From positions 236 through 34,583 of the forward strand of contig MEPR01000065.1 in assembly GCA_001769835.1 (NCBI GenBank): a stretch of DNA of 34,348 bases, in the 5' to 3' direction. The DNA is from Bdellovibrionales bacterium GWB1_55_8 (lineage in GTDB: Bacteria > Bdellovibrionota > UBA1018). Position 1 is the stretch's first letter. Each line of letters opens with the position of its first letter. Position numbers and translations under genes: made by a program. Below the pieces are notes generated by a model. It saw only the letters and a list, made by a program, of their open reading frames with translations, ran no database searches and was not told the origin of the DNA. Shown piece by piece: positions 24,781 through 33,517 of this stretch.

Positions 24781-26379
24781 ATGATCAGTACCTCGGGCGT
24801 AAGTTTAAGTTATGGCAGCCAAAAGTTATTCGAAGACGTGAACATCAAGTTCGTCCCGGGCAACTGTTACGGCCTGATCGGCGCGAACGGCGCCGGTAAG
24901 TCGACGTTTTTAAAGATCCTTTCGGGCGAAATCAACTCAGATAAGGGCATCGTGACGGTGACTCCGGGAGAGCGTATCTCGTTCCTCCGCCAGGACCACT
25001 TCACCTTCGATGAGCTCTCCGTTTTGAATGTCGTGATCCAGGGTGAGCCGCGCCTGAGCCAGGTGGTCGCTGAGAAGGACGCCCTCTACGCCAAACTCGA
25101 TTTCACGGACGCAGACGGAATTCGCGCGGGCGAGCTCGAGGGGCTCTTTTCCGAGCTCCGTGGCTGGGAAGCCGAAAGCGACGCGGCCGTGTTGCTTGCA
25201 GGTCTTGGGATCGGGACTGATCTTCATGAAAAGAAAATGCGCGAGCTTCGCGACAACGAGAAGCTGAAGGTCCTCCTGGCGCGCGCTCTTTTCGGCCGCC
25301 CGGACATTCTTCTTCTCGACGAACCGACCAATCACCTGGACGTCACCGCGATCCGCTGGCTTGAGGAGTTTCTGCTCGGCTACGAGAAGACCGTCGTCGT
25401 CGTTTCCCACGATCGGCACTTTCTCAATCAGATCTGCACGCATATGGCGGATATCGATTTCGGGAAGATTCAGCTTTATACGGGCAATTACGATTTCTGG
25501 TACGAGTCGAGCCAGCTTGCCTTGAAGCAGGCGCAGGAAAAAAAGAAGCGGGTCGAAGACAAGGCCGAGGAGTTGAAAGCGTTCATCGCGCGGTTCAGCG
25601 CGAACGCTTCGAAGTCACGGCAGGCCACCTCGCGGAAGAAGCAGCTCGAAAAGCTCACGCTGGAAGACATCAAGCCCTCGACTCGCAAGTATCCTTTTGT
25701 GGGTTTCAAGGCCGAGCGTGAAGCAGGCGATCGTCTGCTCCGGGTCGAGAATCTTTCGAAGTCCATTGACGGAGTGAAGGTGCTTGATCGCGTGAATTTC
25801 ACGTTGAAAAAAGGCGACAAGGTCGTTTTCATCGGGGACACCGAGCTTGCGGTCACGACGCTTTTCAGAATCCTCATGGAGGAAATCAAGCCTGACAGCG
25901 GAAGTTTCAACTGGGGCATCACGACCTCGAGGTCCTATTTCCCCAAGGACAACGCCACGTATTTTGACGGCAGGGACATGAATCTGATTGACTGGCTCCG
26001 CCAGTACTCATCAGACCAGAGCGAGAACTATGTACGCGGGTTCCTCGGGCGGATGCTTTTCTCGGGCGACGACGCAACCAAAAAAACCAAGGTTCTCTCG
26101 GGTGGTGAGCGCGTGCGCTGCATGCTTTCGCGAATGATGATGATCGACGCGAACGTCCTGATCCTGGACGGGCCGACGAATCATCTGGATCTTGAGTCAA
26201 TCACCTCCGTCAATAACGGCCTCATCCGGTTTTCCGGAACGGTGCTTTTCTCGTCGCACGACCAGCAGTTCATTCAAACAGTCGCCAACCGCGTCATCGA
26301 AGTGAGTGCAAGCGGAGTGACCGATCACGAAAAATCTTACGAAGAATACATCGAGCAGAAATTAGGAGCCCGAGCATGA
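24781..26379 (+). CDS. ABC-F ATPase (YbiT/YkpA-like) with degenerate second site
   Basis: A 532-residue soluble ABC-F protein with two ATP-binding cassettes and a linker; the family acts on ribosomes in translation. Site 1 has [20 protein letters not shown] and VVSHDRHF, though its signature is LRDNE instead of LSGGE. Site 2 has an intact LSGGE, but its Walker A reads GDTELAVTT (Val in place of Lys) and its Walker [12 protein letters not shown] (Gly in place of the catalytic Glu). A GTG at 24775 is in frame; ATG 24781 ([12 protein letters not shown]) fits the family. It overlaps the RhlE-type helicase gene by 4 bases. Confidence 0.9.
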   Translation: MISTSGVSLSYGSQKLFEDVNIKFVPGNCYGLIGANGAGKSTFLKILSGEINSDKGIVTVTPGERISFLRQDHFTFDELSVLNVVIQGEPRLSQVVAEKDALYAKLDFTDADGIRAGELEGLFSELRGWEAESDAAVLLAGLGIGTDLHEKKMRELRDNEKLKVLLARALFGRPDILLLDEPTNHLDVTAIRWLEEFLLGYEKTVVVVSHDRHFLNQICTHMADIDFGKIQLYTGNYDFWYESSQLALKQAQEKKKRVEDKAEELKAFIARFSANASKSRQATSRKKQLEKLTLEDIKPSTRKYPFVGFKAEREAGDRLLRVENLSKSIDGVKVLDRVNFTLKKGDKVVFIGDTELAVTTLFRILMEEIKPDSGSFNWGITTSRSYFPKDNATYFDGRDMNLIDWLRQYSSDQSENYVRGFLGRMLFSGDDATKKTKVLSGGERVRCMLSRMMMIDANVLILDGPTNHLDLESITSVNNGLIRFSGTVLFSSHDQQFIQTVANRVIEVSASGVTDHEKSYEEYIEQKLGARA

Positions 26380-27638
26380 GCAGTGTGAGTTTCAATAACC
26401 TCAATTTGATTGCCCCGATCCTGAAAGCGGTTCAGGCGGAGGGCTACGAAACCCCGACACCGATTCAGGCCCAGGCCATTCCGCGCATTCTCGCCGGACG
26501 AGACCTCCTGGCCTGCGCCCAGACGGGCACCGGGAAAACAGCCGCTTTCGCGCTTCCGATTCTTCAGCTTCTGGCTGAAAGGGGACTTCCCCACGGCTCC
26601 AGCCGAGGGCGGCCCGTGCGAGTGCTGGTGCTCACGCCGACACGCGAGCTCGCCTCCCAGATCGGTGAAAGTTTCACGAACTACGGACGTGGCTTGGACA
26701 TCCGTAATACGGTGATTTTCGGGGGCGTCGGGCAGAACGCTCAGGTGAACGCGCTTCGCAACGGCGTGGACGTACTGGTTGCGACTCCCGGCAGGTTGCT
26801 GGATCTGATGCAACAGCGCCTGGTCCGTTTCGACGCGCTCGAAACCTTCGTGCTCGACGAAGCCGATCGCATGCTCGATATGGGTTTCATTCATGATGTG
26901 AAGCGCGTGATCGCTGCGATTCCGAAGGATCGCCAGACCCTCTTTTTCTCGGCAACAATGCCGCCTGAGATCAGTCGGCTTGCGAGTCAGATTCTGACTC
27001 AGCCGGAGCGGATCGCGGTCACTCCGGTGGCCTCGACAGCCGAGCGGATCTCGCAGGCGCTTTATCATGTCAGCAAGAATCAGAAGACCTCGCTCCTCAT
27101 TCATCTTCTCGGGGACGAAGCCGTGACCCGTTCACTGGTGTTCACGCGCACGAAACGCGATGCTAACCGCGTTGCGGAGTCGCTGACCAAAGCGGGCATT
27201 CATTCACTGGCCATTCACGGCAACAAAAGCCAGGGGGCGCGTGAGCGCGCATTAGACAGCATCAAGAAGGGCACCACCCGCGTGCTCGTCGCCACGGACA
27301 TCGCCGCGCGCGGAATTGATATCGATGGCGTCTCGCACGTTTTCAATTACGACATTCCGAACGTGCCTGAAAGCTATGTTCACCGGATCGGCCGCACGGC
27401 GCGCGCCGGCGCGGAAGGCATTGCTGTTTCCTTTTGCTCAAGCGAAGAGCGTGGGTTCATCGCTGACGTGGAACGACTGATCCGGAAAAAGGTGCCGGTT
27501 CTGGCGACCCCCGATGGTCTTGCAGTTGAGTCGAAGAAAAGCGGCCGCGGCGGTTTCAGCGGCTGGCGCCAGGATTCACGTGCACCGCGCGGGAACCGGT
27601 CTTCGAACCGGCCGTCCAATCGTCCTTCCCACTACTGA
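26376..27638 (+). CDS. rhlE: DEAD-box RNA helicase, RhlE type
   Basis: A 420-residue helicase with motifs [40 protein letters not shown] and [11 protein letters not shown] short Gly/Arg/Ser/Asn-rich tail (about 393-420), typical of RhlE, probably binds RNA non-specifically. It lacks the DbpA C-terminal domain. It is translationally coupled to the ABC-F gene by ATGA, so the two may act on the same ribosomal step. It ends 8 bases from the convergent small membrane-protein gene. Confidence 0.9.
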   Translation: MSSVSFNNLNLIAPILKAVQAEGYETPTPIQAQAIPRILAGRDLLACAQTGTGKTAAFALPILQLLAERGLPHGSSRGRPVRVLVLTPTRELASQIGESFTNYGRGLDIRNTVIFGGVGQNAQVNALRNGVDVLVATPGRLLDLMQQRLVRFDALETFVLDEADRMLDMGFIHDVKRVIAAIPKDRQTLFFSATMPPEISRLASQILTQPERIAVTPVASTAERISQALYHVSKNQKTSLLIHLLGDEAVTRSLVFTRTKRDANRVAESLTKAGIHSLAIHGNKSQGARERALDSIKKGTTRVLVATDIAARGIDIDGVSHVFNYDIPNVPESYVHRIGRTARAGAEGIAVSFCSSEERGFIADVERLIRKKVPVLATPDGLAVESKKSGRGGFSGWRQDSRAPRGNRSSNRPSNRPSHY

Positions 27639-27646
27639 TTGGCTCA

Positions 27647-27892
27647 TTACTGAGCTGCGCGAAGCGCCTCCAGCTGTTCCAGGGTGTTCCGAAAGAGTTC
27701 CCCTGTTCCAAGCAGGAGAAACGCGGTGAGCGCCAGGACGACGACGGTCCATGAGATCTTGGCCGTTCGACCCAGACGTGGGTTTCGCCACAGAAGCGGT
27801 AACGCAAACGGCCCTGCTATCGCGGCAGCCACAATGAAGGTCCACAGGTTCTCAGTCCATTTCGTTTTGGTAGCGGTCTCGGTGTCGCTCAT
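27647..27892 (-). CDS. Small two-helix membrane protein
   Basis: An 81-residue protein with two hydrophobic segments, LWTFIVAAAIAGPFALPLLW and TAKISWTVVVLALTAFLLLG, separated by RNPRLGR. The N-terminus is polar and Thr/Glu-rich. It is probably an inner-membrane protein; I recognise no family beyond a general resemblance to short proteins with a P-L-L-W-x-N-P-R turn. ATG 27892 (MSDTET) is chosen; ATG 27898 is two codons earlier. Confidence 0.6.
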   Translation of the reverse strand: MSDTETATKTKWTENLWTFIVAAAIAGPFALPLLWRNPRLGRTAKISWTVVVLALTAFLLLGTGELFRNTLEQLEALRAAQ

Positions 27893-27995
27893 TTTCATTA
27901 GTTTAGATCAGAGCTGAGGGTACCTCAATCACGTCTGTCTTGATTCAGCGCGTCATCAGTGCTATGCCGTGACGAATTCAAGGAGAACCAGGTTC

Positions 27996-28493
27996 ATGAG
28001 TAGACTAGCCCTGATTGCTGCTTTGTTCGTCGTGTTCGGAGCGGGTACCGTTTTTGCCGCGTCGCCAAAAGCTCTCGCTCCATGCTCTCCCGCGCAGTTG
28101 CGCGAGTTGGAGAGGTCCATAGCGGAGTGGGGCGCGGATGGTTACCCGCACGCGGCCTATTTGCTGAATCAGCGCCGGGCTGTGGTCGGATATTTCGCAT
28201 GGGATGATTCCGATGGGATGCACGCCGAAGTCTGCGACGGCGTTGTTCACCGGAACATGACCGTGTCCAATCACTGGTATTATTGGAATTCCCCTCACGG
28301 GCGCTCCAATCCGGCCACCTGGCGACAGGGCCAGTGGCATGAGCTTCAACAGGACGAGGGACTCGCCGGGTTAAAGGTCCTCAGAGCATCCCGGGGCGGA
28401 AACGTTGTGTGCGAGCTGACCGTCTCTGGCTGGAATGATTCGAGTGATATCATTGTGGTCCGCCGGGACGTTGTTTCCTTCGTCAGGAAGTAA
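27996..28493 (+). CDS. Exported hypothetical protein
   Basis: A 165-residue protein with a signal peptide (LALIAALFVVFGAGTVFA, cleavage after AFA/ASP). The mature part is about 140 residues, with cysteines near the start (APCSP), middle (EVCDG) and end (VVCEL), and many aromatic residues (NHWYYWN). AAGGAG 10 bases before ATG 27996 supports this start over a GTG at 27969. It may be the first gene of a group with the 8-Cys mini-protein and the exported kinase-like protein downstream. No family is recognised. Confidence 0.7.
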   Translation: MSRLALIAALFVVFGAGTVFAASPKALAPCSPAQLRELERSIAEWGADGYPHAAYLLNQRRAVVGYFAWDDSDGMHAEVCDGVVHRNMTVSNHWYYWNSPHGRSNPATWRQGQWHELQQDEGLAGLKVLRASRGGNVVCELTVSGWNDSSDIIVVRRDVVSFVRK

Positions 28494-28551
28494 AGATTCC
28501 CGCGATTTACATTCTTGAGCCAAGCGCCCATCATTGAGGTGAGGGGGCACC

Positions 28552-28674
28552 GTGACTCAAACTGTAATCTGCTACTTCTGTAAACGCGAGCCTGCGGTCC
28601 AGCAATGCGAGGTCTGCAAGCGCTGGGTTTGTATTCTTTGTGGCGATTGCCACAACTGCTATCCGCGCGACTGA
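28552..28674 (+). CDS. 8-cysteine zinc-finger mini-protein (40 aa)
   Basis: A 40-residue protein starting at GTG 28552 with a strong GAGGTGAGGGGG purine run 4 bases before. Eight cysteines are arranged as four CxxC pairs: Cys7/10, 19/22, 27/30 and 33/36. This pattern can hold two zinc ions in a cross-braced fold like a B-box or small ribbon. No signal peptide, so it is cytoplasmic; it may bind nucleic acid or protein. It lies 58 bases after one exported-protein gene and 19 bases before the exported kinase-like gene. The density of CxxC in so short a frame makes chance unlikely. Confidence 0.72.
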   Translation: MTQTVICYFCKREPAVQQCEVCKRWVCILCGDCHNCYPRD

Positions 28675-28693
28675 TCCGCCGAGCTGAGATGAG

Positions 28694-29620
28694 ATGAAGT
28701 CGATGCTTCGTGCCCGGCACCTCCTATTCGGCGCACTTCTCTTTTTAGCCAGTGCGTCCGCGTTCGGTGATGAGGCTGTCCGTCTTTTCCGGAACCGGCT
28801 TCCGGTCATCGGCCCGATGAAAGAGTACGACAGTCAGGTTCAGAAATTAGCTGGAAAGACCGTAGAGTTCTCCAATGGAAAAAAGCTCAAGTTAGGGGAA
28901 AGGCTCGGCTCCGGTAAAACGACTGTTATTTATGAACTTGCGGATGACCCCACGAAAGTAGTGAGGCTGGCGCTCAATCGGGAGTCCTTGTCCGAAAATT
29001 ACCTCAAATCCACCTGGAACGGCTATTCAGTCCTCAAGCAGTACGATGCTCCGGTCGTGCAGTTGTTTGAAAATCTCTCGGGCGAGTACGTCATTGCCGA
29101 GCGCGTCGGACCCATGATCAGTTTTGATAACTTTTTCAAACATCTGGACGGAAGAGCGTTGAGCGACTGGGACGTCACGATCGACGATGAACTGGCCCGC
29201 AAGATGACGCGAGCGTTTGAAACATTCGCGGGAAAGACCGCTGCCTTCAACGGAATCGGGGACTTTTATGACGACCAGCTCGTTTACGACCTGAAGAACG
29301 AGAGATGGGTCATCCTGGACTGGACGAGCGGTTATCGTCTGTCCATCAAGGAGGTGCGCGGGACCTGGGAAGCCGTGCCGGAGCTCAGCGCGCTGGCGAG
29401 ACTTTTCAGGCGGGACTTCTCCATCAATATCTCCGAAACGGCTGAGGGGCTGAAGTGTTCGCCCATTGCCCGCCTTAGCCCGGAATTCCTCGCTCTATGC
29501 GACAATGCCCTTCGAACGGTCGAACGCGCCCGGCTCGCGCTGATTGAAAAGTTCAACGCCAGCGGCTTCCGTCAGCCTTCCAGGAATTGCATCCTGCGTT
29601 TTTTTGGGGTCCGTTCTTAA
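28694..29620 (+). CDS. Exported protein-kinase-like protein
   Basis: A 308-residue protein with a signal peptide (LLFGALLFLASASAFG) followed by a kinase-like fold. A glycine loop LGERLGSGKTTVIYEL lies at 68-82, a beta-3-like KVVRLAL (Lys88/Arg91), a hinge EYVIAERVGP, a catalytic-loop remnant GDFYDDQLVYD with Asp190, and a metal-binding Asp209 in VILDWTSG. The usual catalytic Asn is Gln195, and there is no HxD. The pattern is closest to aminoglycoside-kinase-like folds. Export would place it where ATP is scarce, so it may be a pseudokinase or an effector. Its end overlaps the lipoprotein gene by 4 bases. Confidence 0.65.
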   Translation: MKSMLRARHLLFGALLFLASASAFGDEAVRLFRNRLPVIGPMKEYDSQVQKLAGKTVEFSNGKKLKLGERLGSGKTTVIYELADDPTKVVRLALNRESLSENYLKSTWNGYSVLKQYDAPVVQLFENLSGEYVIAERVGPMISFDNFFKHLDGRALSDWDVTIDDELARKMTRAFETFAGKTAAFNGIGDFYDDQLVYDLKNERWVILDWTSGYRLSIKEVRGTWEAVPELSALARLFRRDFSINISETAEGLKCSPIARLSPEFLALCDNALRTVERARLALIEKFNASGFRQPSRNCILRFFGVRS

Positions 29621-30165
29621 TTCTGTGAAGCGAGCTTCGCAGACGTGACACAGATGGTTTCAGGAGCATCGGTCTGGCTGTCGAGCGTGAGTTCGATGGC
29701 CAGAAGATCGTTGTCTTTCAGGAGCGTGTGAATCTTTACGCCGTCCCCCAGTTTGTCCTCAAGGATTCTCGTAGCCAAACCGTTCGTTGAGCTGTCTGAA
29801 ACGCTCATGGAAATCGACATGCTGTAGCTGTCAGGAAAGCCCGCCCGGTACGTGGTCCAGGTGCTCTCAAAAGACAGGGCAGCCCCGATGTACTGAGTGG
29901 GCGTGGTCCCGAAATAAACTCGGAAGTAGTCCATCTTCAGTCCGGTAGTGGGGAATAGCACCGCGTTGTAAGTGAAGGGCTTCCCGATACTGACATCCTG
30001 CAGGCTGAAAGGGTGATTCACGAAATCCGTACTGCTGAGACGGATGCTTTCCTGGAGCTTGCAGCCAGAGGGCAGCGCCTGATCGAGCGACGACGGATCA
30101 TCGACGGGAGAGCTGAGGCAGCCGGAGACAGAAACGGTCAAAACGAGAAGAGTCGCGAATTTCAT
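29617..30165 (-). CDS. Putative lipoprotein
   Basis: A 182-residue protein with a lipobox: MKFATLLVLTVSVSGC, where Cys16 would be lipidated after signal peptidase II cleavage. The mature part is Ser/Thr/Asp-rich with predicted strands and contains Cys near SGCKL and ETICV. ATG 30165 is preferred; ATG 30171 and TTG 30183 are in frame upstream. It follows the deoxyhypusine-synthase-like gene closely on the same strand, perhaps on one transcript. Function unknown. Confidence 0.72.
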   Translation of the reverse strand: MKFATLLVLTVSVSGCLSSPVDDPSSLDQALPSGCKLQESIRLSSTDFVNHPFSLQDVSIGKPFTYNAVLFPTTGLKMDYFRVYFGTTPTQYIGAALSFESTWTTYRAGFPDSYSMSISMSVSDSSTNGLATRILEDKLGDGVKIHTLLKDNDLLAIELTLDSQTDAPETICVTSAKLASQN

Positions 30166-30179
30166 CTGCATACGATTGA

Positions 30180-31202
30180 TCAAACCCCGTATTTCTGAAT
30201 CAACGCGTTTGCGGCCTGCGGGTTCTGCTTGGCTTCAAGCAACGCGTTCAGCATCAGCGGCACCACGATGGTGGCATCGGATTCGATGACAAACATGGGG
30301 GTGTCCTGGGTGAGCTTGTCCCAGGTGATTTTCTCGTTCGGCGTGGCGCCGGAGTATGAGCCGTAAGAGGTCGTGGAATCCGAGATCTGGCAGAAGTAGG
30401 ACCAGGGCTTCACGGGCTGACTCAGGTCGTACTTGATGGACGGGACAACACAGATTGGGAAATCGCCGGCGATGCCGCCACCGATCTGGAAGAACCCGAT
30501 CCCCTTGCCGGTGGAAAGCTCCTGGTAGCGGTCATAGAAATCCGCCATGTACTCGATGCCTGATTTCACGATGGAAGCGTCGCACTCGTTCGTCTTCACG
30601 TGGGATGCAAAGATATTTCCAAACGTCGAGTCTTCATAACCCGGAACGACGACCGGAAGTTTCGCGCGGGCAGCGGCGAGCAGCCAGCACTCTTCGGGGT
30701 TGCCCTCGTAAAGCTTGGGATCGATCTTCTGAATCAGTTCGTAGAAGTACTCATGCCAGAAGCGGCGGGTATGATCTTTGGTCGCGTTCGTCCACATCGG
30801 AACAATGTATTTCTCGACGGCACGGAAGGCCTCATCTTCGGGAATGCTGGTATCCGTGACCCGGCGCATGCGCTGCTCAAGAATCTGGGTGTCGTGCTCT
30901 TTGGTGAAGTAGCGGTATTCCGGAAAATCCTTGTAGCTGTGATGAGCGACCAGGCGGAACAGCGATTCCTCCAGGTTTGCACCGGTGACCGACAAACCAT
31001 GAATCAGGCCTGCGCGAATAGCGGGGGCAAGCGTGATGCCCAGCTGAGCGGACGACATGGCGCCAGCCACAGCCCAGAACATCTTTCCGCCGCCCTCCAC
31101 GTGGCGCCAGTAAGACAGAGTCGCGTCTCGGGTCGCACGTGAGTTGAAGTTTTTATAGTTCTTCAGCAGGAATTCCAGAATGGGCAGGTTCGTGTTGGTC
31201 AT
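30180..31202 (-). CDS. Deoxyhypusine-synthase-family protein
   Basis: A 340-residue homologue of deoxyhypusine synthase. It has the NAD-site region SVTGANLEESL (about 71-81), PVVVPGYEDSTFG, FFQIGGGIAGDF and the catalytic region SGATPNEKITWDKL, with Lys296 at the position of the human Lys329 that forms the spermidine imine. Bacteria lack eIF5A, so this enzyme must have another substrate. Some bacterial homologues are reported to make homospermidine from spermidine and putrescine. No polyamine genes are near. The gene is preceded by 43 bases after the beta-barrel gene on the same strand. Confidence 0.85.
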   Translation of the reverse strand: MTNTNLPILEFLLKNYKNFNSRATRDATLSYWRHVEGGGKMFWAVAGAMSSAQLGITLAPAIRAGLIHGLSVTGANLEESLFRLVAHHSYKDFPEYRYFTKEHDTQILEQRMRRVTDTSIPEDEAFRAVEKYIVPMWTNATKDHTRRFWHEYFYELIQKIDPKLYEGNPEECWLLAAARAKLPVVVPGYEDSTFGNIFASHVKTNECDASIVKSGIEYMADFYDRYQELSTGKGIGFFQIGGGIAGDFPICVVPSIKYDLSQPVKPWSYFCQISDSTTSYGSYSGATPNEKITWDKLTQDTPMFVIESDATIVVPLMLNALLEAKQNPQAANALIQKYGV

Positions 31203-31245
31203 GGCACTGCCTTTACCACTGTGAATCGATCAAGAAAATGAAAAT

Positions 31246-32025
31246 TTAGAAGATCGTGATAGATCTCTGGAACCCGAGTGTGGCCCGGAAATCCGGAGAC
31301 TCATCAGAAAAGCCGACGCCCGTTCCGATGGCCAGGACGGTCAATGGATTCCACTGGTGCCGGAGGCCGATTTCAAAGAGGTTTGACTCGTTTTTCCGCT
31401 CTTTTTGCTGTTCGCGTTGAAGGTCCATCAGCACCATATTGTTCGGATCAAGCCGCAGTTCGTAGCCAAGCGTGATTCGATACCGGTTCAGTCGCTCATC
31501 GATTCCTGCATCACTGTTTCGCAGCCACGCAGCGTTCAGGTGCAGGGCATGAAACCAGGAGCCGCGACTCAAGGTTTTGCTCACGAGCAGGGTTGCCGCA
31601 GGGGCCCATCCGGTTGCATTCATTCCAGTGGGTATTTCTATTCCGGCTTTCAAGGAAAACGCGGGCAGGAGGAGCCCTTCAAAGTTGAAGTTATAGAGCG
31701 CTTCCAGTTCGATATTGCCGCTATCGTTGTTCTCGCCCGGCAAAAACCTGACCGGGACCGCAAGTTCCAGCTCGCCATTTCGAATGAACCCGTATTCCAG
31801 AATCGGTACGAGCTCGTACTCGTAGTTCTTCTCTTCCGTCCGACGGGTTCTCAGGATTCCCTGGAATTCCCGGTTCTCGAATGCGGTGGGATAAGCGTCT
31901 TCAATCTCGATGGGAATTCCGCGTTCGAGATTCGTGTGGTCATGAGCGAAGACCACTGGGCTGATGAACAGGGGAGCCGTGATCAGGAAGACAACTGCAC
32001 CGAACGCGTTCTGCCAGGTCATCAT
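31246..32025 (-). CDS. Outer-membrane beta-barrel protein
   Basis: A 259-residue exported protein with a signal peptide ending near VVFA/HDH. It then has alternating amphipathic strands (YEYELVPILEYGF, ELELAVPVRFLP, NIELEALYNFNF, FHALHLNAAWL) and a C-terminal Phe (SITIF), as expected for BAM-inserted barrels. It resembles barrels of the phenol-degradation MetA/transporter group. AGAGG before ATG 32025 lies in the end of the upstream Met/His-rich gene, with a 4-base overlap, so the two are co-translated. The transported solute is unknown; the context suggests metals. Confidence 0.68.
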   Translation of the reverse strand: MMTWQNAFGAVVFLITAPLFISPVVFAHDHTNLERGIPIEIEDAYPTAFENREFQGILRTRRTEEKNYEYELVPILEYGFIRNGELELAVPVRFLPGENNDSGNIELEALYNFNFEGLLLPAFSLKAGIEIPTGMNATGWAPAATLLVSKTLSRGSWFHALHLNAAWLRNSDAGIDERLNRYRITLGYELRLDPNNMVLMDLQREQQKERKNESNLFEIGLRHQWNPLTVLAIGTGVGFSDESPDFRATLGFQRSITIF

Positions 32026-33446
32026 TTCTGGGCCTCTTTGCTTTCAGAGGTGTTCACCATGCCCGCCATCTGCAGCGATTTCAGGCTGGGTTCCCGGGTC
32101 ATGGCCATTCGGGGCAGCTCGGGCAGCATCGCGTATTTTTCCGTCCAGCCCTTCATCATGGTCTGCATCATGATCGGGTTGGATTCCCCTGGCTCCATCG
32201 TCCCTGACATCATCACCATTCTCGGGCTGATCTTCAGCAAAGCGTCGTGGAACGACCCCGGGGGCTCGCCATCCTGAAGCCCGGGCGTGAGTTTCTGCCA
32301 GAGCTGAGCCATGGCGTCTTTCTTCATCTTCCTCGTAGCTTTTGGCATTATGTGCGGCATCATTTCGTTCATCATCTCGACCATGATGCGATTCATTTCG
32401 CCTTCGACAGAAATCATCCAGGGTTCATATCTGCGCGGATCCATATCATGACGGGGAGTCCTGAATTTCCGCGCCAATTTCTCATCACCGGGCTGATAAC
32501 TCATGGCCCGAATCACGCGATCAAGCTCGGTTTTCTTTTGCGCAGGAGTCCAGTGCGGATACGTGAGGATGTCGTAAGCGATGCCGTGAAGCATATGAAG
32601 ATTATCGAAGATGTTGGCGCTTTCGGGTGAAAGGGCCGAGTACCGGGGCATGATCTCGCGGCTCAGCAGCATTCGCTGTGGGCGCATGCTCAAGGCGAGG
32701 GGCAGATTCGCCTCGGCCTGCTGGATGGCTTTCTCCTGCTCCTGGTCATTCCCGCCGATCATCTGGGCTTCGTAGATGGCGGGATGCCACCAGTGCGCGA
32801 CATAGAAGTAGCTGTTTGACTGCGGATAGTGCGTCCTGAAGTAGCCGAAATACGGCTTCATCATCGTTCCGGCTCTGCGCATGGTGACATCCAGCGGCGC
32901 AGGACTTCTGGGGAGATCGAATTTCTCGAGATAGTGTCTGACGGCTTTGTCGGTCCACTCCCGTTTCTTGTTCCAGGGAATACTGGGTTCCGAAAGAATG
33001 CTGTAGGTCTGGTCATGATGCACGTGAGTCCAGTCGATGGTCCGGTAAAGATCCCAGGCAAACTGGCTCACATAGGGCCCGTAGGTTCGCATTTCTACTT
33101 CGGTCTTCGGGGCCTTGTTCAGAAGCAGATCGACCATCTCGCGGTCAAATTTCTGATCGGCTTTCTCACGCTGATCCAACGGAGTTCTTTGCGCTAGATC
33201 ATGCGCTTTCCCATGCGCGACATGAATCGCCGCTCCGTGGCGAAACGTCTTCTCGTGACGGTCGAAATATTTCATGACGTGGGGCCCGCGCATAAAGCTG
33301 ACGCGGTCATAGCGTTCGACCTTCGGCGACTCCTTTTTGATTTTGATCTCCGCGCGCGCTGCGTGCGGCGTGTAAATTGACCACGAGAGCAGGGTGGCGA
33401 AAACGATGGCCACGCTTTTTGCAGCTGCGTTGAGCGAAAGATTCAT
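32022..33446 (-). CDS. Large Met/His-rich exported protein
   Basis: A 474-residue exported protein. The signal peptide is in MNLSLNAAAKSVAIVFATLL, ending AARA/E. Clusters of possible metal ligands include HVHH, HWWHP, EMMNEMMPHIM and PIMMQTMM. Methionine and histidine are strongly enriched in the last third. No catalytic family is recognised. ATG 33446 is supported by GGGAGA 6 bases before; the frame continues to 33518 but that extension lacks a signal. It is divergent from a small Met/Cys-rich exported protein gene with 71 bases between, and co-translated with a barrel. Copper or another soft metal is a reasonable guess. Confidence 0.7.
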   Translation of the reverse strand: MNLSLNAAAKSVAIVFATLLSWSIYTPHAARAEIKIKKESPKVERYDRVSFMRGPHVMKYFDRHEKTFRHGAAIHVAHGKAHDLAQRTPLDQREKADQKFDREMVDLLLNKAPKTEVEMRTYGPYVSQFAWDLYRTIDWTHVHHDQTYSILSEPSIPWNKKREWTDKAVRHYLEKFDLPRSPAPLDVTMRRAGTMMKPYFGYFRTHYPQSNSYFYVAHWWHPAIYEAQMIGGNDQEQEKAIQQAEANLPLALSMRPQRMLLSREIMPRYSALSPESANIFDNLHMLHGIAYDILTYPHWTPAQKKTELDRVIRAMSYQPGDEKLARKFRTPRHDMDPRRYEPWMISVEGEMNRIMVEMMNEMMPHIMPKATRKMKKDAMAQLWQKLTPGLQDGEPPGSFHDALLKISPRMVMMSGTMEPGESNPIMMQTMMKGWTEKYAMLPELPRMAMTREPSLKSLQMAGMVNTSESKEAQK

Positions 33447-33517
33447 GCGCGTTCTCCCATGGAGCGGGCAGCAATGCGCATGCCATTCCCATTCAACGAT
33501 AGGAAAGGACGATTCCA

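Noticed and set aside
31405-32277. Plus-strand frame of 290 codons opposite the barrel gene
   Set aside because: The minus-strand barrel has a signal peptide, strand pattern and terminal Phe; the plus frame has none of these.
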